A DNA stretch of 64,000 bases from Desulfovibrio mangrovi (GCF_026230175.1 NZ_CP104208.1:186001-250000), one strand, 5' to 3'; counted from the stretch's first letter, positions 28,901 through 36,492 are shown. Program-made: numbers and translations. The notes: generated from the sequence alone by a model not told the origin.

Positions 28901-29022
28901 CTGAGGATGCCGGTGCTCGCAACGTGCGCAGGCAGGCCGTTTTGGCGCATTCATGGGAGGCGAGGGCGGATGAACTCAAGAGCATTCTTTCCGGTTACTT
29001 CGGGGGTGGGGAATGCGCATAG
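25981..29022 (+). CDS. Fusion: heparinase/lyase-like toroid domain joined to a glycosyltransferase
   Basis: 1013 residues in one uninterrupted frame. Residues 1-400 have helical-hairpin motifs (WDYHWDFNNLAFAAAF, NPHHAVNWVAMRCLGA, GWYDYHHGTVYNAFAAVWL). Residues about 400-615 look like the beta-sheet domain of heparinase II/III-type lyases (LLVLRTGAYFALFSKGHAGAG, ITPHLLMADGQVLF). From about 620 a glycosyltransferase begins (LSWDPWSRLWKRKQRLM, VVYDWTDDWVAALP, VHYLPNGTDTSTF, LDPIKIYDYLATGNPVV). No signal peptide or membrane segment is seen, so it is predicted cytosolic. A ribosome site is weak (GGGGAG 8 bases before). It starts 4 bases after the previous stop and overlaps the next gene by 10. Such a fusion is unusual; the lyase-like part may be inactive or act on lipid-linked intermediates. 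Confidence 0.75.
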   Translation: MTEETREYSMQARCTRLARGIADWLASLQVAEAGYDLGGIRDPLSGVVAGEHYSASHFAWVQLLLSRQAGEEPERVRAARLALDFHVRTSPEEYAPKTWDYHWDFNNLAFAAAFGLLGDALSVEERDSYIVSMMTWRTNPHHAVNWVAMRCLGAAMRHAFLGLPEDALQAVQWLDFVLDAQLSDGGIEDVKGESLPSQYHAYTACLLHLLLEPDMIPRREKDSRVGTAETPASSTLAGMLEGATSAPVESRVRMAVVAAARWLLAICGPDGEMNVLGRGQRQIFGYACAVYLFRAAMALDAGRAGEYRWAAESVLARLERHVREDGRLPLVLSGLSDAERAGWYDYHHGTVYNAFAAVWLQKAADLPVMEDVSSMLPATGVTHLHDSGLLVLRTGAYFALFSKGHAGAGYATEAGITPHLLMADGQVLFSCPLGPLAGKYGERCPHNGQSANVWAPVWAVPYSEEGALAVASAGKRNCSSWVAPTGEHGSIVRHSEHVWTLRLQAHGAVWERRLAVGPWHLEANDTLTLSGHEGNGAVLVRPINISLPAAMPVDQKEGPFRLAVFPDPIAPQEKVVSAGGVMQVLASERLVSIAEKTESIRSGWRLRLRSGQGGDGRIPPVVTLSWDPWSRLWKRKQRLMHSLWQRHGLAVSYVEPAVRMADVVAHGRKLAGNDEYSRRLRRSLWPFGTSVGNGLSLYSLLLPLPFARTFPSLAAANTRYWLRQVDRVVKKAGAKEGYVLWVYHPSQLEAVEVFGAEASLVVYDWTDDWVAALPDSFSEDYRADLARRQEALLRRVDVVFAVSEELARRASAYCPWVHYLPNGTDTSTFAPVEREWREGRPCIVYLSQITERLDVALLRNLALASPQWDFKLIGPVVCDPAIVAPLRELSNVTLVGAMAYVEAASATAHADVCILPHVVDALTATLDPIKIYDYLATGNPVVSTAVAMHPALREHVRIASDAEAFRRAIADSLAEDAGARNVRRQAVLAHSWEARADELKSILSGYFGGGECA

Positions 29023-30167
29023 CGGTGGATGGAAGGGTGCTGAGTCTGCCCGAAGCCCGCGGCATAGCCAGCTATCTTATGGAGATTCTCCGAGCGTGGC
29101 CGGAACAGCCGGAAGGGGAAGAGCGGGATGAATTCATCCTCTTTACGGAGGATGCAATTCCGGCCGAGCGCTACCGGTCTTCCGCTGATGTGCGGGTGGT
29201 GCATGTGCCCTCGGTGCGCGGCAGCCGGTTCAGGGTGTGGGATTGGTATTGTCTGCCAGCGGCGTTGAATGGCCGCGCCTATGATCTTCTGTGGACGCCG
29301 GCCAATGTCTCGCTTCCGGTGGGCGGGCTCAGGCAGGTGACCACCATCCACGATACCATCGTGCAGGAATGTCTTGTGCCCCGTTCGATGTTTGAACGAC
29401 TTCTGCAACGGGTGGTGCTTCCCTATTGGTCAAGGCGTTACGCGGACAGGGTCATAACCGTCAGCGAATTTTCAGGCGGGCGGATCGCCAAGGTCTTCGG
29501 CTACAGTGCCGACCGGATATCAGTGGTGCCCAATGGCGCAACCTTTGCGGAACGCCGTTTCGGCGAGCGAGAGCAGGCGCGCGCCTTCCTCCGGGAAAAA
29601 ACGGGGGTTGAGCGACGTTTCATTCTTGCACTCGGAGCTGAAAGCGCATGGAAGAACACGCAGGGTGCCATTGATGCCTTCACGCATGTTGCTCAGAAGC
29701 AGGCCGACATCGGGCTTGTGATCGCAGGGCTCCAGCCCCGGGTGCTTGCCGTGTTTTCCGAGCAGGTCAGGGCGGCCGGTCTGGCAGACCGGATCACGCT
29801 GCTCCCCTTTACGGACAGGGAAACGCGGGATGCATTGTATCAGGCCGCCGAGGTGTTTTTGTATCCGTCGCTGTTCGAAGGGTTCGGGCTGCCGCCGCTG
29901 GAGGCCATGGCCGCCGGTACTCCTGTGGTTGCCTCTGATGCGGCAAGCATACCGGAGGTGGTGGGCGATGCGGCGATACTGGTGGATGCCCGCAATGCCG
30001 GTGAAACCGCTGATGCTTTGCTGCACGTGCTGAATGATGCCGATGTCCGTGCGGCCCTGATCAGTGCCGGGGTGCAGAATATCCGGCGATTTGACTGGCG
30101 TGAAAGTGCTGCACGGCATAGAGCGATTTTTGCGGAATTGGCGGAAGAAAATCGGCATGGCCGCTGA
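29013..30167 (+). CDS. Glycosyltransferase, GT4 family (mannosyltransferase-like)
   Basis: 384 residues. MRIAVDGRVLSLPEARGIASYLMEIL at the N-terminus is a form common to mannosyl/rhamnosyl GT4 enzymes; then LLWTPANVSLPV, TTIHDTIVQECL, VITVSEFSGGRIAKVFG, VVPNGATF and PSLFEGFGLPPLEAMAAGTPVV with the E-x7-E pair. It overlaps the fusion gene by 10 bases with GGGGTGGGG before its ATG. Probably one of the later transferases of the repeat unit. Specificity cannot be read from the sequence. Confidence 0.89.
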   Translation: MRIAVDGRVLSLPEARGIASYLMEILRAWPEQPEGEERDEFILFTEDAIPAERYRSSADVRVVHVPSVRGSRFRVWDWYCLPAALNGRAYDLLWTPANVSLPVGGLRQVTTIHDTIVQECLVPRSMFERLLQRVVLPYWSRRYADRVITVSEFSGGRIAKVFGYSADRISVVPNGATFAERRFGEREQARAFLREKTGVERRFILALGAESAWKNTQGAIDAFTHVAQKQADIGLVIAGLQPRVLAVFSEQVRAAGLADRITLLPFTDRETRDALYQAAEVFLYPSLFEGFGLPPLEAMAAGTPVVASDAASIPEVVGDAAILVDARNAGETADALLHVLNDADVRAALISAGVQNIRRFDWRESAARHRAIFAELAEENRHGR

Positions 30168-30200
30168 TTTCATAGGCATGAGGATGTAAGGGGAACCGTG

Positions 30201-31397
30201 ATGAAGCGTAGAGTTCTTGTGGTGGAAAACGGCGCGGGCTTCGGCGGTGCGCTTACCAGTCTGGCATCGCTGGCGGCGGCCCTGCCAGCAGACCGTTGGG
30301 AGCTTCATCTCATTACGTCATACCCGCAGGATCATATCGGTGAACACGGGGCCGTGCGCAAGGTCGTGGTGATGCCCCGGCAACGGAGGTATGGGGCGGG
30401 AAGTTCTGACCAGCAGGCCCTTCAGAAGTTTTTGGGAAAACGGGCCGGAAACGCGGCGTTTCTTATTGATCACCTGACCACAGGCAGACGGTATGGCGTG
30501 AGGATTGCGCAATACATTCGGGATAACGGCATTGAGCTTGTGCACTGCAATAACGGCGTGCTCATAAACGACGCCGTCGTACTGGGAGCCCGCAAGGCGC
30601 ATGTGCCCTGCGTGGTGCATTCCCGTGGTCCCGAGTATCCGGGGCGCGTGTCGGCATGGCTTGCCGGATTGGTGGACATATTCATGCCGGTGTCGGGATT
30701 CATTGCCGATACCGTGCGGGCCGTGGGCGTGCCGGAAGAACGTATAGTGGTCGTTCCCGAAGGGATAGACGCGGCAGGCTTTATGAAAGGCGCGGATGCG
30801 GAAGCGTTCAGGCGCGCATACGCCATTCCATCCGGCGTGCCTCTGGTGGGAATGGTGGGCTGTCTTGTTGGCTGGAAAGGGCACGATGTGTTTCTGGACG
30901 CCTGCACCCGGTTCATGTCCCGAAGCGACGCCCTTGCCGTTATTGTCGGCGGGGAACCCGCCGGGAGCGCAGGCGACGGTATGCTTGCCCGCCTGAAAAG
31001 CAGGGCTGCGGCTTTGGGGGTGGGAGAACGAGTCTTTTTTACGGGGCATTGCACGCAGGTGGCTTCCGCCATGGCGGCGTGCGATGTGGTGGTGCATGCG
31101 TCCACCATTCCTGAACCCTTTGGCCGCGTCATGCTGGAAGCCATGGCGGCCGGAACTGCTGTTGTATGCACCCGGGCGGGTGGCCCTGCTGAGGTTGTGA
31201 GGGACAGAGAGAACGGGCTTCTGGTTGCGCCTGCCGATGCCGCGGAAATGGCGCAGGGAGTCCTGCGGCTTCTTGAGAATGCGGACCTGCGTTCAGAGCT
31301 GGCGGCAGAAGGGCTCAAGACATGCGGGGAGTATTCCATTCAGCGGCATGTCGATCTGGTGGAGCGTGTTTACGGGGGGCTTCTGCAAGGGCGGTAG
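30201..31397 (+). CDS. Glycosyltransferase, GT4 family
   Basis: 398 residues. The N-terminus RVLVVENGAGFGGALTSLASLAAAL carries the usual glycine loop. VVHSRGPEYPGRVSAWL, VSGFIADTVRAVGV, VVVPEGIDAAGF, MVGCLVGWKGHDVFLDAC and EPFGRVMLEAMAAGTAVV follow. ATG 30201 is preferred over GTG 30198, because AAGGGG lies about 7 bases before it. It is the last gene of the long + strand run; its stop lies only 5 bases from the stop of the convergent transferase gene, with no terminator between them. Confidence 0.88.
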   Translation: MKRRVLVVENGAGFGGALTSLASLAAALPADRWELHLITSYPQDHIGEHGAVRKVVVMPRQRRYGAGSSDQQALQKFLGKRAGNAAFLIDHLTTGRRYGVRIAQYIRDNGIELVHCNNGVLINDAVVLGARKAHVPCVVHSRGPEYPGRVSAWLAGLVDIFMPVSGFIADTVRAVGVPEERIVVVPEGIDAAGFMKGADAEAFRRAYAIPSGVPLVGMVGCLVGWKGHDVFLDACTRFMSRSDALAVIVGGEPAGSAGDGMLARLKSRAAALGVGERVFFTGHCTQVASAMAACDVVVHASTIPEPFGRVMLEAMAAGTAVVCTRAGGPAEVVRDRENGLLVAPADAAEMAQGVLRLLENADLRSELAAEGLKTCGEYSIQRHVDLVERVYGGLLQGR

Positions 31398-31402
31398 GGA
31401 AG

Positions 31403-32560
31403 CTATCCCTTCAGCAGCTTTTCAACGCGCTTGGCGTTGCCCTGCCATGTCCTGTCGTTCTGCTCAATGTCTTTGCGGGCGGCATCGCCGATGCGGCGAA
31501 TCAGGGCTGGTTCTGCGATCAGTTCCATGATGCGGCCGACCATATTCTTCCAGTCGCCCGGAGTGAAGAGCAGGCCGTTTTCGCCGTCGGTGAGTATCTC
31601 GCGGATGTTGGCCTGAGCTGGCGCAACAATGGCTTTTCCGGCGGCCATGTATTCGAAGAGCTTCATGGGAGAGGCATAGGGGGGGGCGGCAGGCTGCAGG
31701 GCGATATCCAGTTTCGGCAGCGTACGGAGCAGGTCCTGCCTGCCGAGCGCCCCGGTAATGGTCACGTGGTCGGTAAGGCCCCGCCCGGCGATAAGCTCTT
31801 CAAGGCGGGGGCGCAGCGGGCCGTCGCCGATGAGCATGAGATGGACATTGCCCCGGAAGGCCCCTTGTTCATCAAGGGTAATGAGCAGTTCGCTCAGACC
31901 GTGCCAGTCCCGGAACCAGCCCACGAAACCGAGGGTGAGTCTGTCCGGGGCCTGAGAGGGAGACTGTGCAGGGGCAGGCGGGTATTCCGCAGGATTGACG
32001 CCGTTATGCATCACGGTGATGTGGTCGGCTCTGCCTCCTTCGGAAATGAGCATGCCGCGAAGGACCTCGGAGACGGCGATGGTCGTATGGGCGCTGTTCA
32101 CCGCGAAGGTTTCGCAACGCTGGGCAAGCCGTTTGCAGTAGAGCTTGCCGTACTTGGCTTTTTCGTAGGCGAGGGGGGCGTTGACCTCCAGAACGAGCGG
32201 CGTTCCGGTAAGTCGGGAAACGAGGGCTCCCGCAAGATTGTAAAGGGAATAACGTTCATAGATGAACCGCGGGCGCAGTTTGCGGACGGCCAGATACAGG
32301 CGGAGCGTTCCCGGAATGTTGTAGCCCAGTTCAAGCAGTTCATACACCGGCCCGGGCAGCGCTGAAACTATGCGGCTGAGAAAGCCGGAACGGGATTCGC
32401 TTCCAACGGCTTCCTCATCATAGAGGGACACCTTGTGAACAGAATAGCCGATGTCCTTGAATGCCTTGTTCATCTCGTGGATATGGATGCCCTGGGCATC
32501 AACACCTTGTGTCCGGTGATGATAAATCATGATATGCTCGTTGGAACGTGGTGCGGGCAT
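31403..32560 (-). CDS. Glycosyltransferase, GT4 family (opposite strand)
   Basis: 385 residues, the only locus glycosyltransferase on the minus strand. IMIYHHRTQGVDAQGIHIHEM opens the N-terminal domain, then FIYERYSLYNLAGALVS, LEVNAPLAYEK, HNGVNPAEYP, FVGWFRDWHGLSELL and YASPMKLFEYMAAGKAIV. The YERY and SPMKL-EYMA motifs are shared with the gene at 19795. Its start is divergent from the ligase gene, with a 169-base gap, and AAAGAGAA lies 8 bases before ATG. It may have its own regulation, or the block may be the product of a local inversion (inference). Confidence 0.87.
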   Translation of the reverse strand: MPAPRSNEHIMIYHHRTQGVDAQGIHIHEMNKAFKDIGYSVHKVSLYDEEAVGSESRSGFLSRIVSALPGPVYELLELGYNIPGTLRLYLAVRKLRPRFIYERYSLYNLAGALVSRLTGTPLVLEVNAPLAYEKAKYGKLYCKRLAQRCETFAVNSAHTTIAVSEVLRGMLISEGGRADHITVMHNGVNPAEYPPAPAQSPSQAPDRLTLGFVGWFRDWHGLSELLITLDEQGAFRGNVHLMLIGDGPLRPRLEELIAGRGLTDHVTITGALGRQDLLRTLPKLDIALQPAAPPYASPMKLFEYMAAGKAIVAPAQANIREILTDGENGLLFTPGDWKNMVGRIMELIAEPALIRRIGDAARKDIEQNDRTWQGNAKRVEKLLKG

Positions 32561-32646
32561 GGTATTCTCTTTCGGTTATCGAGTCGGCTCGTTTGACTGG
32601 TCGATGCTGTGTCTGACTGTCAAAACGGATGCGGAAATGGTTCTGG

Positions 32647-32664
32647 TATGCCATGTTCGGCATA
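32647..32664. promoter_or_regulatory. Palindrome in the divergent gap before the ligase gene
   Basis: TATGCC, 6 bases, GGCATA lies in the 169-base gap between the minus-strand transferase and the ligase gene. A looser inverted pair TTTGAC (32592-32597) and GTCAAA (32619-32624) lies nearer the transferase. These could be operator sites; no convincing -35/-10 pair was found for either gene. Confidence 0.25.
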
Positions 32665-32729
32665 ATATGTATATATAGTCCATTGTTGTGCGATGCAAAA
32701 GAAACTTTTTGCGTGTAGTATGGAGCATA

Positions 32730-34247
32730 ATGATGATTAAGTTTCTGTTGTATTCCATAGGGTCAGTCACTTTCAATGCCCCGTTAGTAATGACCATTCT
32801 TTTCATGGTATTCTATCTTGTTGTCGGGATTATGTCTTTCAGGCGTCCTGCGCTTGCCCTGATATTGTATTATGGGACAACGATAATGAATCCGCAGCTT
32901 CATTATCCGGTATTCACCTTGTTGCCCATGGCCAAGATTTCTGCGGGTATTTGCCTGCTTGCATGTTTGGTCAATGCCCGGTCCTTGAGCTTTTCTCTGC
33001 CGAAACAGTTGATTTTTCCTATTGTTTTCCTGCTGTTTTCAGTGGTCTGCACTATTTCAGCCATAGACCCTTCCCTTGCCGAGAAACGCTTCGATGAGTT
33101 CATCAATATCGGCATAATGCTGTTCATGGTCGTGTGGGCCGTGGAAACGCGCGATGACATCGACTGGCTGTTCTGGGGGGTGCTGTGTAGCTTCTGGTTC
33201 GGTGTTTTCAAGAATCTGGTCGAGACCCAGACCTTGGGCAAATGGTATGCCGTGGGTGGTACCGGCGGCTGGATTTCAGATTCCAACGACTGGGCGTTGG
33301 CCGTGTCCATGGCTGTCCCCCTATTCTACGCTTCCTGCTTTCATCCCCGCGTCAAGTCCAAGTTGCTCAGGGTGTTCATGGGGTGCACCCTCATGGCGGC
33401 TCTGCTTATCATTACCATTACCTCGTCGCGGGGAGGATTCCTTGCGACCGGTGCGGCTTTCTGCGCTCTCATGGTTACCGAAAGCAAGAGGATGCGGGCC
33501 GTGGCCGGAATGGGGGTAATCCTGTTGGTGGTCATTGCCTACATGCCGGATAGTTATGTGGGGCAGATCCGCAGTATTTTCGAGATAGGAGATACAGCTT
33601 CGGAGGTCTGGCACGGTGATCGGGAATTTGAAAAGTACACGGGCGGTGAGCGGGTATATTTCTGGCGGGTTGCCCTTGAAATCATGCGGGAGCACCCATT
33701 GACAGGCATAGGCTGGGGAAATTTTATCGAGCAGTTTGCCCTGCGTGAAGGGCTTGAGAAAGGAGTCGTTGCACATAGCACCTGGTTTCAGATTGCGGCA
33801 GAGGCAGGCGCTGTGGCGTTGTTTGCCTACGTGGGCATGATCGTTACTGCCATTATCTCATTGCTCAGGTCGTTGAAAAAGGCGCGGGAGCAGAATGACG
33901 CCGTGCTCGCGACTCATGTGAGAGCATTGGGGGCGGGGATTGTGGCGTTTGTTGTGGGGGGGAGCTTTATCAGTCGGGAAAATTCCGAGTTGATCTTTCT
34001 GTATGTTATTATGGGGGCGATGATTTCCCAGATACTGTCAAAGCAGGCCGCAGAAGCTGAACAGACGAAGGAGGCATATAAAAGGATTGAACACGCTGCG
34101 CCTGTTGCTGAATTGGGGTCGGAGGTGCTGGCCGTATCTCCTGCGGACGAGAGGCATGTTTTGTCAGAGAGCCAGTCGCGTTATGTGGCGCGGTTGCGGA
34201 ATAAAACGCGATATGTGTTGAAGAAGGACAAGGCAAAGGAGTTGTAG
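32730..34247 (+). CDS. O-antigen-ligase-like (Wzy/WaaL) protein, exosortase A-associated
   Basis: 505 residues with 10-12 membrane helices. The N-terminal half (FRRPALALILYYGTTIMNPQLHY; TISAIDPSLAEKRFDEF) and the large loop with WHGDREFEKYTGGERVYFWRVAL and EHPLTGIGWGNFIEQF match the ligase family of XrtA systems (TIGR03097-like); the H in VAHSTWFQIAAEAG is the likely catalytic histidine. It either polymerises the repeat units or ligates polymer to an acceptor, possibly a sorted protein. ATG 32730 and ATG 32733 are both possible; GGAG is 4 and 7 bases before them. A charged 60-residue C-terminal tail is cytoplasmic. G+C is lower than upstream, starting the drop that continues to 36.1 kb. Confidence 0.88.
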   Translation: MMIKFLLYSIGSVTFNAPLVMTILFMVFYLVVGIMSFRRPALALILYYGTTIMNPQLHYPVFTLLPMAKISAGICLLACLVNARSLSFSLPKQLIFPIVFLLFSVVCTISAIDPSLAEKRFDEFINIGIMLFMVVWAVETRDDIDWLFWGVLCSFWFGVFKNLVETQTLGKWYAVGGTGGWISDSNDWALAVSMAVPLFYASCFHPRVKSKLLRVFMGCTLMAALLIITITSSRGGFLATGAAFCALMVTESKRMRAVAGMGVILLVVIAYMPDSYVGQIRSIFEIGDTASEVWHGDREFEKYTGGERVYFWRVALEIMREHPLTGIGWGNFIEQFALREGLEKGVVAHSTWFQIAAEAGAVALFAYVGMIVTAIISLLRSLKKAREQNDAVLATHVRALGAGIVAFVVGGSFISRENSELIFLYVIMGAMISQILSKQAAEAEQTKEAYKRIEHAAPVAELGSEVLAVSPADERHVLSESQSRYVARLRNKTRYVLKKDKAKEL

Positions 34248-34414
34248 TTCGGCGCGAGTAGGCTGCCTATGGGGCTATGTGGCATGCAGGGAGCTGAAGA
34301 GTCGATAGCGGCAGCCCGTTCATGGTTCCTTTGGGGGGGGGGCGGAATGTGCAGGAAGAAGACGTTGTTGGATCTGTTTTGTTCTTCCGGACTTGGTGTC
34401 GAGAGGGAAGCATT

Positions 34415-35152
34415 ATGCGTGTTCGAATGTTGATACTGCTGTTTTTCGTGGTTGTCATATGTCTTGTTGGGGGGCGGTTGGGCAACAGTCTGTTGAAGCG
34501 ACTTCATTCACTACGTGTTGAACCTGTTGCGTGTCCGTCCGCTGTGTTCCCTAATGCTTCGGCTGAATCTGTTTCCATTTTGATGTTGGGTGATTCGAGG
34601 GTTCAGCTTTGGAGGGAGCCCAAGGTTGGGGCGGGGTATTTCGTGATCAATGCTGCTGTGGGGGGGTATACGACGGCTCAGGTGAGGATTCAGACGGAAA
34701 TATGTGGTCTTCCTGCTGCGGATTATGCCTTTGTTCAGGTAGGGATCAATGATGTCTACTCGTCTTGCTTTCTTGATGTTGACCGGGATGTCGTCGTGGC
34801 AAAGGCAAAACATAACATCGAAGAAATGGCACGTAAGCTTAGTGGAGTTGTTCGTGTGCTTGTTCTTTCTACAGTAGCGCCTCCGGGGACTCCGGATCTG
34901 ATTCGACGGATGTATGTTGATGAAAGGCTTTGGGATGATGTGGCAGAGCTTAATAGGTTTATTGTTAACCTGTGCAGGCGTAATGGCTATCGTTTGATTG
35001 ATTTGAATGGCCTTCTTTCTGGTCATGACAAACGTCGTCTGGACGAGAAGTTTGTTGATAGAGACTTTTTTCTGCATTTTAATGAAAAGGCATATGGTGT
35101 GTTGGATATTGAGTTTGGGAGGATTATCAAAGGAGAAGCTTGTGAAAGATAG
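34415..35152 (+). CDS. Membrane-anchored SGNH/GDSL hydrolase
   Basis: 245 residues. An N-terminal hydrophobic anchor (about 4-25) is followed by SGNH blocks: ILMLGDSRVQLW (block I, catalytic serine), an INAAVGGYTTAQVR glycine block, VQVGINDVYSS (block III, G-x-N-D) and DFFLHFNEKAY at the end (catalytic D/H region). SGNH enzymes remove or transfer acyl groups. The next gene is a membrane acyltransferase overlapping by 11 bases, so the two look like a split version of the AT3-SGNH fusion enzymes that O-acetylate surface polysaccharides. GAGAGGGA precedes ATG 34415. G+C falls steadily through the gene, unlike the main cluster. Confidence 0.82.
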   Translation: MRVRMLILLFFVVVICLVGGRLGNSLLKRLHSLRVEPVACPSAVFPNASAESVSILMLGDSRVQLWREPKVGAGYFVINAAVGGYTTAQVRIQTEICGLPAADYAFVQVGINDVYSSCFLDVDRDVVVAKAKHNIEEMARKLSGVVRVLVLSTVAPPGTPDLIRRMYVDERLWDDVAELNRFIVNLCRRNGYRLIDLNGLLSGHDKRRLDEKFVDRDFFLHFNEKAYGVLDIEFGRIIKGEACER

Positions 35153-36158
35153 GCTTTACCCTCTTGATTTGATGCGCGGTGTCGGTATTTTTTTAATTAT
35201 TATATATCATTGTTATAAAAATATTTACATTTTTAGTGCGCAAAATTCTGAAGTTTTCAGATTGCTTTTCTTTACAACTGGTTTTTTTGTTTTTATTTCT
35301 GGGTTTACGGCTGCTGTTTCAGGTCGAGATATGTTGTCTTGTTGTGATTTGGGTGTTTGGAAGGTGTATATTAAGAAGAAGATTGTTAGATTTTTAAAGC
35401 TGTTTGTAATTGTTTTGTTTGCAAATATTTTTTTCGTTGTAATTTCTATGGGTGGTGTCGGTTCTGTTCTTGATAGAGTGTTGTCAGTTTTTTGTTTGTT
35501 TTATGTTGATAGATGGGATGTGTCTTATCAAGTGCTTGCTTCTGTTGGTGTGAGTGTTTTGATGTGTGCTTTGTATATGTATGTTTATAGTTTGAGAAGT
35601 AGGGTTGATTTGGCTTTTCTTGTTTTTGTTGTGTTATTGTGTATTGTTATGGATTTTTTTTATGGAGTAGTTCCATATCTTTGGAGGTTTGCGTTCCAAG
35701 GGGTGTTGGGATGTTGTGTTGGTGTTGCTCTTCGGTGGAGTGGTGTGGACAGGCTTGAGCTGTGGATTGTTATTGTGTCTTTGTTTTTGTCATTTGTAAT
35801 GTTGTTGCTTGGTAGTCTATTTTCATATAATTTAATGTTTCAAAATAGTGTGTGGTTTGGTTTTGTATCCTCTGTGTCTTTTTTTATTACTTTTTACTTG
35901 TTTTCTGTTAGGTTTATAGGTTATGAGGGTGTTATTTCAAAATATATGCAGCATGTAGGTAGGTCGTCTTTGTTTTATTACATAGTTCAAGGTGTTGTTA
36001 TAATTATTGTTGCAAAATTGTTTAGGTCTGATAGTGATGTGGTGGTTGTGGTGTCTTCTGTTTTTGTTTTGTTTTGTTGTTCTTCTATGTATGTGCTGGC
36101 AGAGCGATTGAGGCGTGTTCGTAGTATAGATCGTATGTACCGTTTTATTTTTTGTTGA
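35142..36158 (+). CDS. Membrane acyltransferase (family 3), AT-rich
   Basis: 338 residues from GTG 35142, with AGGAG 8 bases upstream, overlapping the SGNH gene. It starts KDRLYPLDLMRGVGIFLIIIYH with the family-3 histidine near residue 24, then FFTTGFFVFISGFTAAVSGRD and about ten membrane helices (VVISMGG, CIVMDFFYGVVPYLW). Base composition is very unlike the neighbourhood: two sampled 60-base lines hold 17 and 21 G+C, against 35 in a line of the upstream cluster, with strong T over A on this strand and T-ending codons. This indicates transfer from an AT-rich donor. Family call is based on pattern and topology, hence moderate certainty. Confidence 0.75.
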   Translation: MKDRLYPLDLMRGVGIFLIIIYHCYKNIYIFSAQNSEVFRLLFFTTGFFVFISGFTAAVSGRDMLSCCDLGVWKVYIKKKIVRFLKLFVIVLFANIFFVVISMGGVGSVLDRVLSVFCLFYVDRWDVSYQVLASVGVSVLMCALYMYVYSLRSRVDLAFLVFVVLLCIVMDFFYGVVPYLWRFAFQGVLGCCVGVALRWSGVDRLELWIVIVSLFLSFVMLLLGSLFSYNLMFQNSVWFGFVSSVSFFITFYLFSVRFIGYEGVISKYMQHVGRSSLFYYIVQGVVIIIVAKLFRSDSDVVVVVSSVFVLFCCSSMYVLAERLRRVRSIDRMYRFIFC

Positions 36159-36315
36159 TTTGTTGGCGAGTTGTTATTTTCTATGACTTTGCAGAGGGTC
36201 ACGACACTTTGTCAGGCGTTTCTATGCTATTTGATTTGCCGATAACTGTGTAAGATTTTTCGACATATGACTTGTTTTCCGACGTAAATATTCAGAGTTT
36301 GATTGCGGTGATCAG

Positions 36316-36346
36316 GGTGAAGAAGTGCCCGCTTTCGCCATTTTTT
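36316..36346 (+). terminator. Probable terminator of the acyltransferase end of the locus
   Basis: GGTGAAG (36316-36322) pairs with TTTCGCC (36333-36339), including G-T wobbles, with a 10-base loop and followed by A then six T. It lies about 160 bases after the acyltransferase stop. Confidence 0.5.
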
Positions 36347-36415
36347 CTAGTTATTGCTCAGGCTTTTCACGTTCGGAGCGATAATCGAATGTCCTCGTGA
36401 CGCGTACAGGCCCAC

Positions 36416-36431
36416 TGGCATGGAAATAGCT
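36416..36431 (+). promoter_or_regulatory. Candidate sigma-54 promoter before the FeeM-like gene
   Basis: TGGCAT-ggaaa-TAGCT fits the sigma-54 consensus TGGCAC-N5-TTGCW at 9 of 11 positions and keeps the essential GG (36417-36418) and GC (36429-36430) exactly 10 bases apart. The gene start (36493) is 62 bases further on. Possible activator sites are the repeats at 36256-36286, about 130-160 bases upstream. PrsR, encoded at 10827, is one possible activator; no evidence ties it to this site. Confidence 0.42.
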
Positions 36432-36492
36432 GTCATAATTGTTGGACCCTCAGGGCTAACTTTGTGCACCTATTATTCATGTGAGGTGGCCT

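Larger units (their letters stand above)
36159..36492. other. 334-base intergenic region between acyltransferase and FeeM-like gene
   Basis: No gene is seen. The region marks a sharp change from about 30% G+C back to the genomic average. It holds a probable terminator (36316-36346), a pair of TTTTxCGAC-type direct repeats (36256-36267 and 36275-36286, 19 bases apart) and a sigma-54-like promoter at 36416-36431. Confidence 0.6.

Noticed and set aside
31322-32365. Open frame on the + strand opposite the reversed glycosyltransferase
   Set aside because: The minus-strand frame has clear GT4 motifs; the + frame has none.
34280-34295. Sigma-54-like TGGCAT-N5-GAGCT before the SGNH gene
   Set aside because: GG-N10-GC is kept but the -12 box is poor (8 of 11 overall) and such a match is expected by chance; not listed as a promoter.
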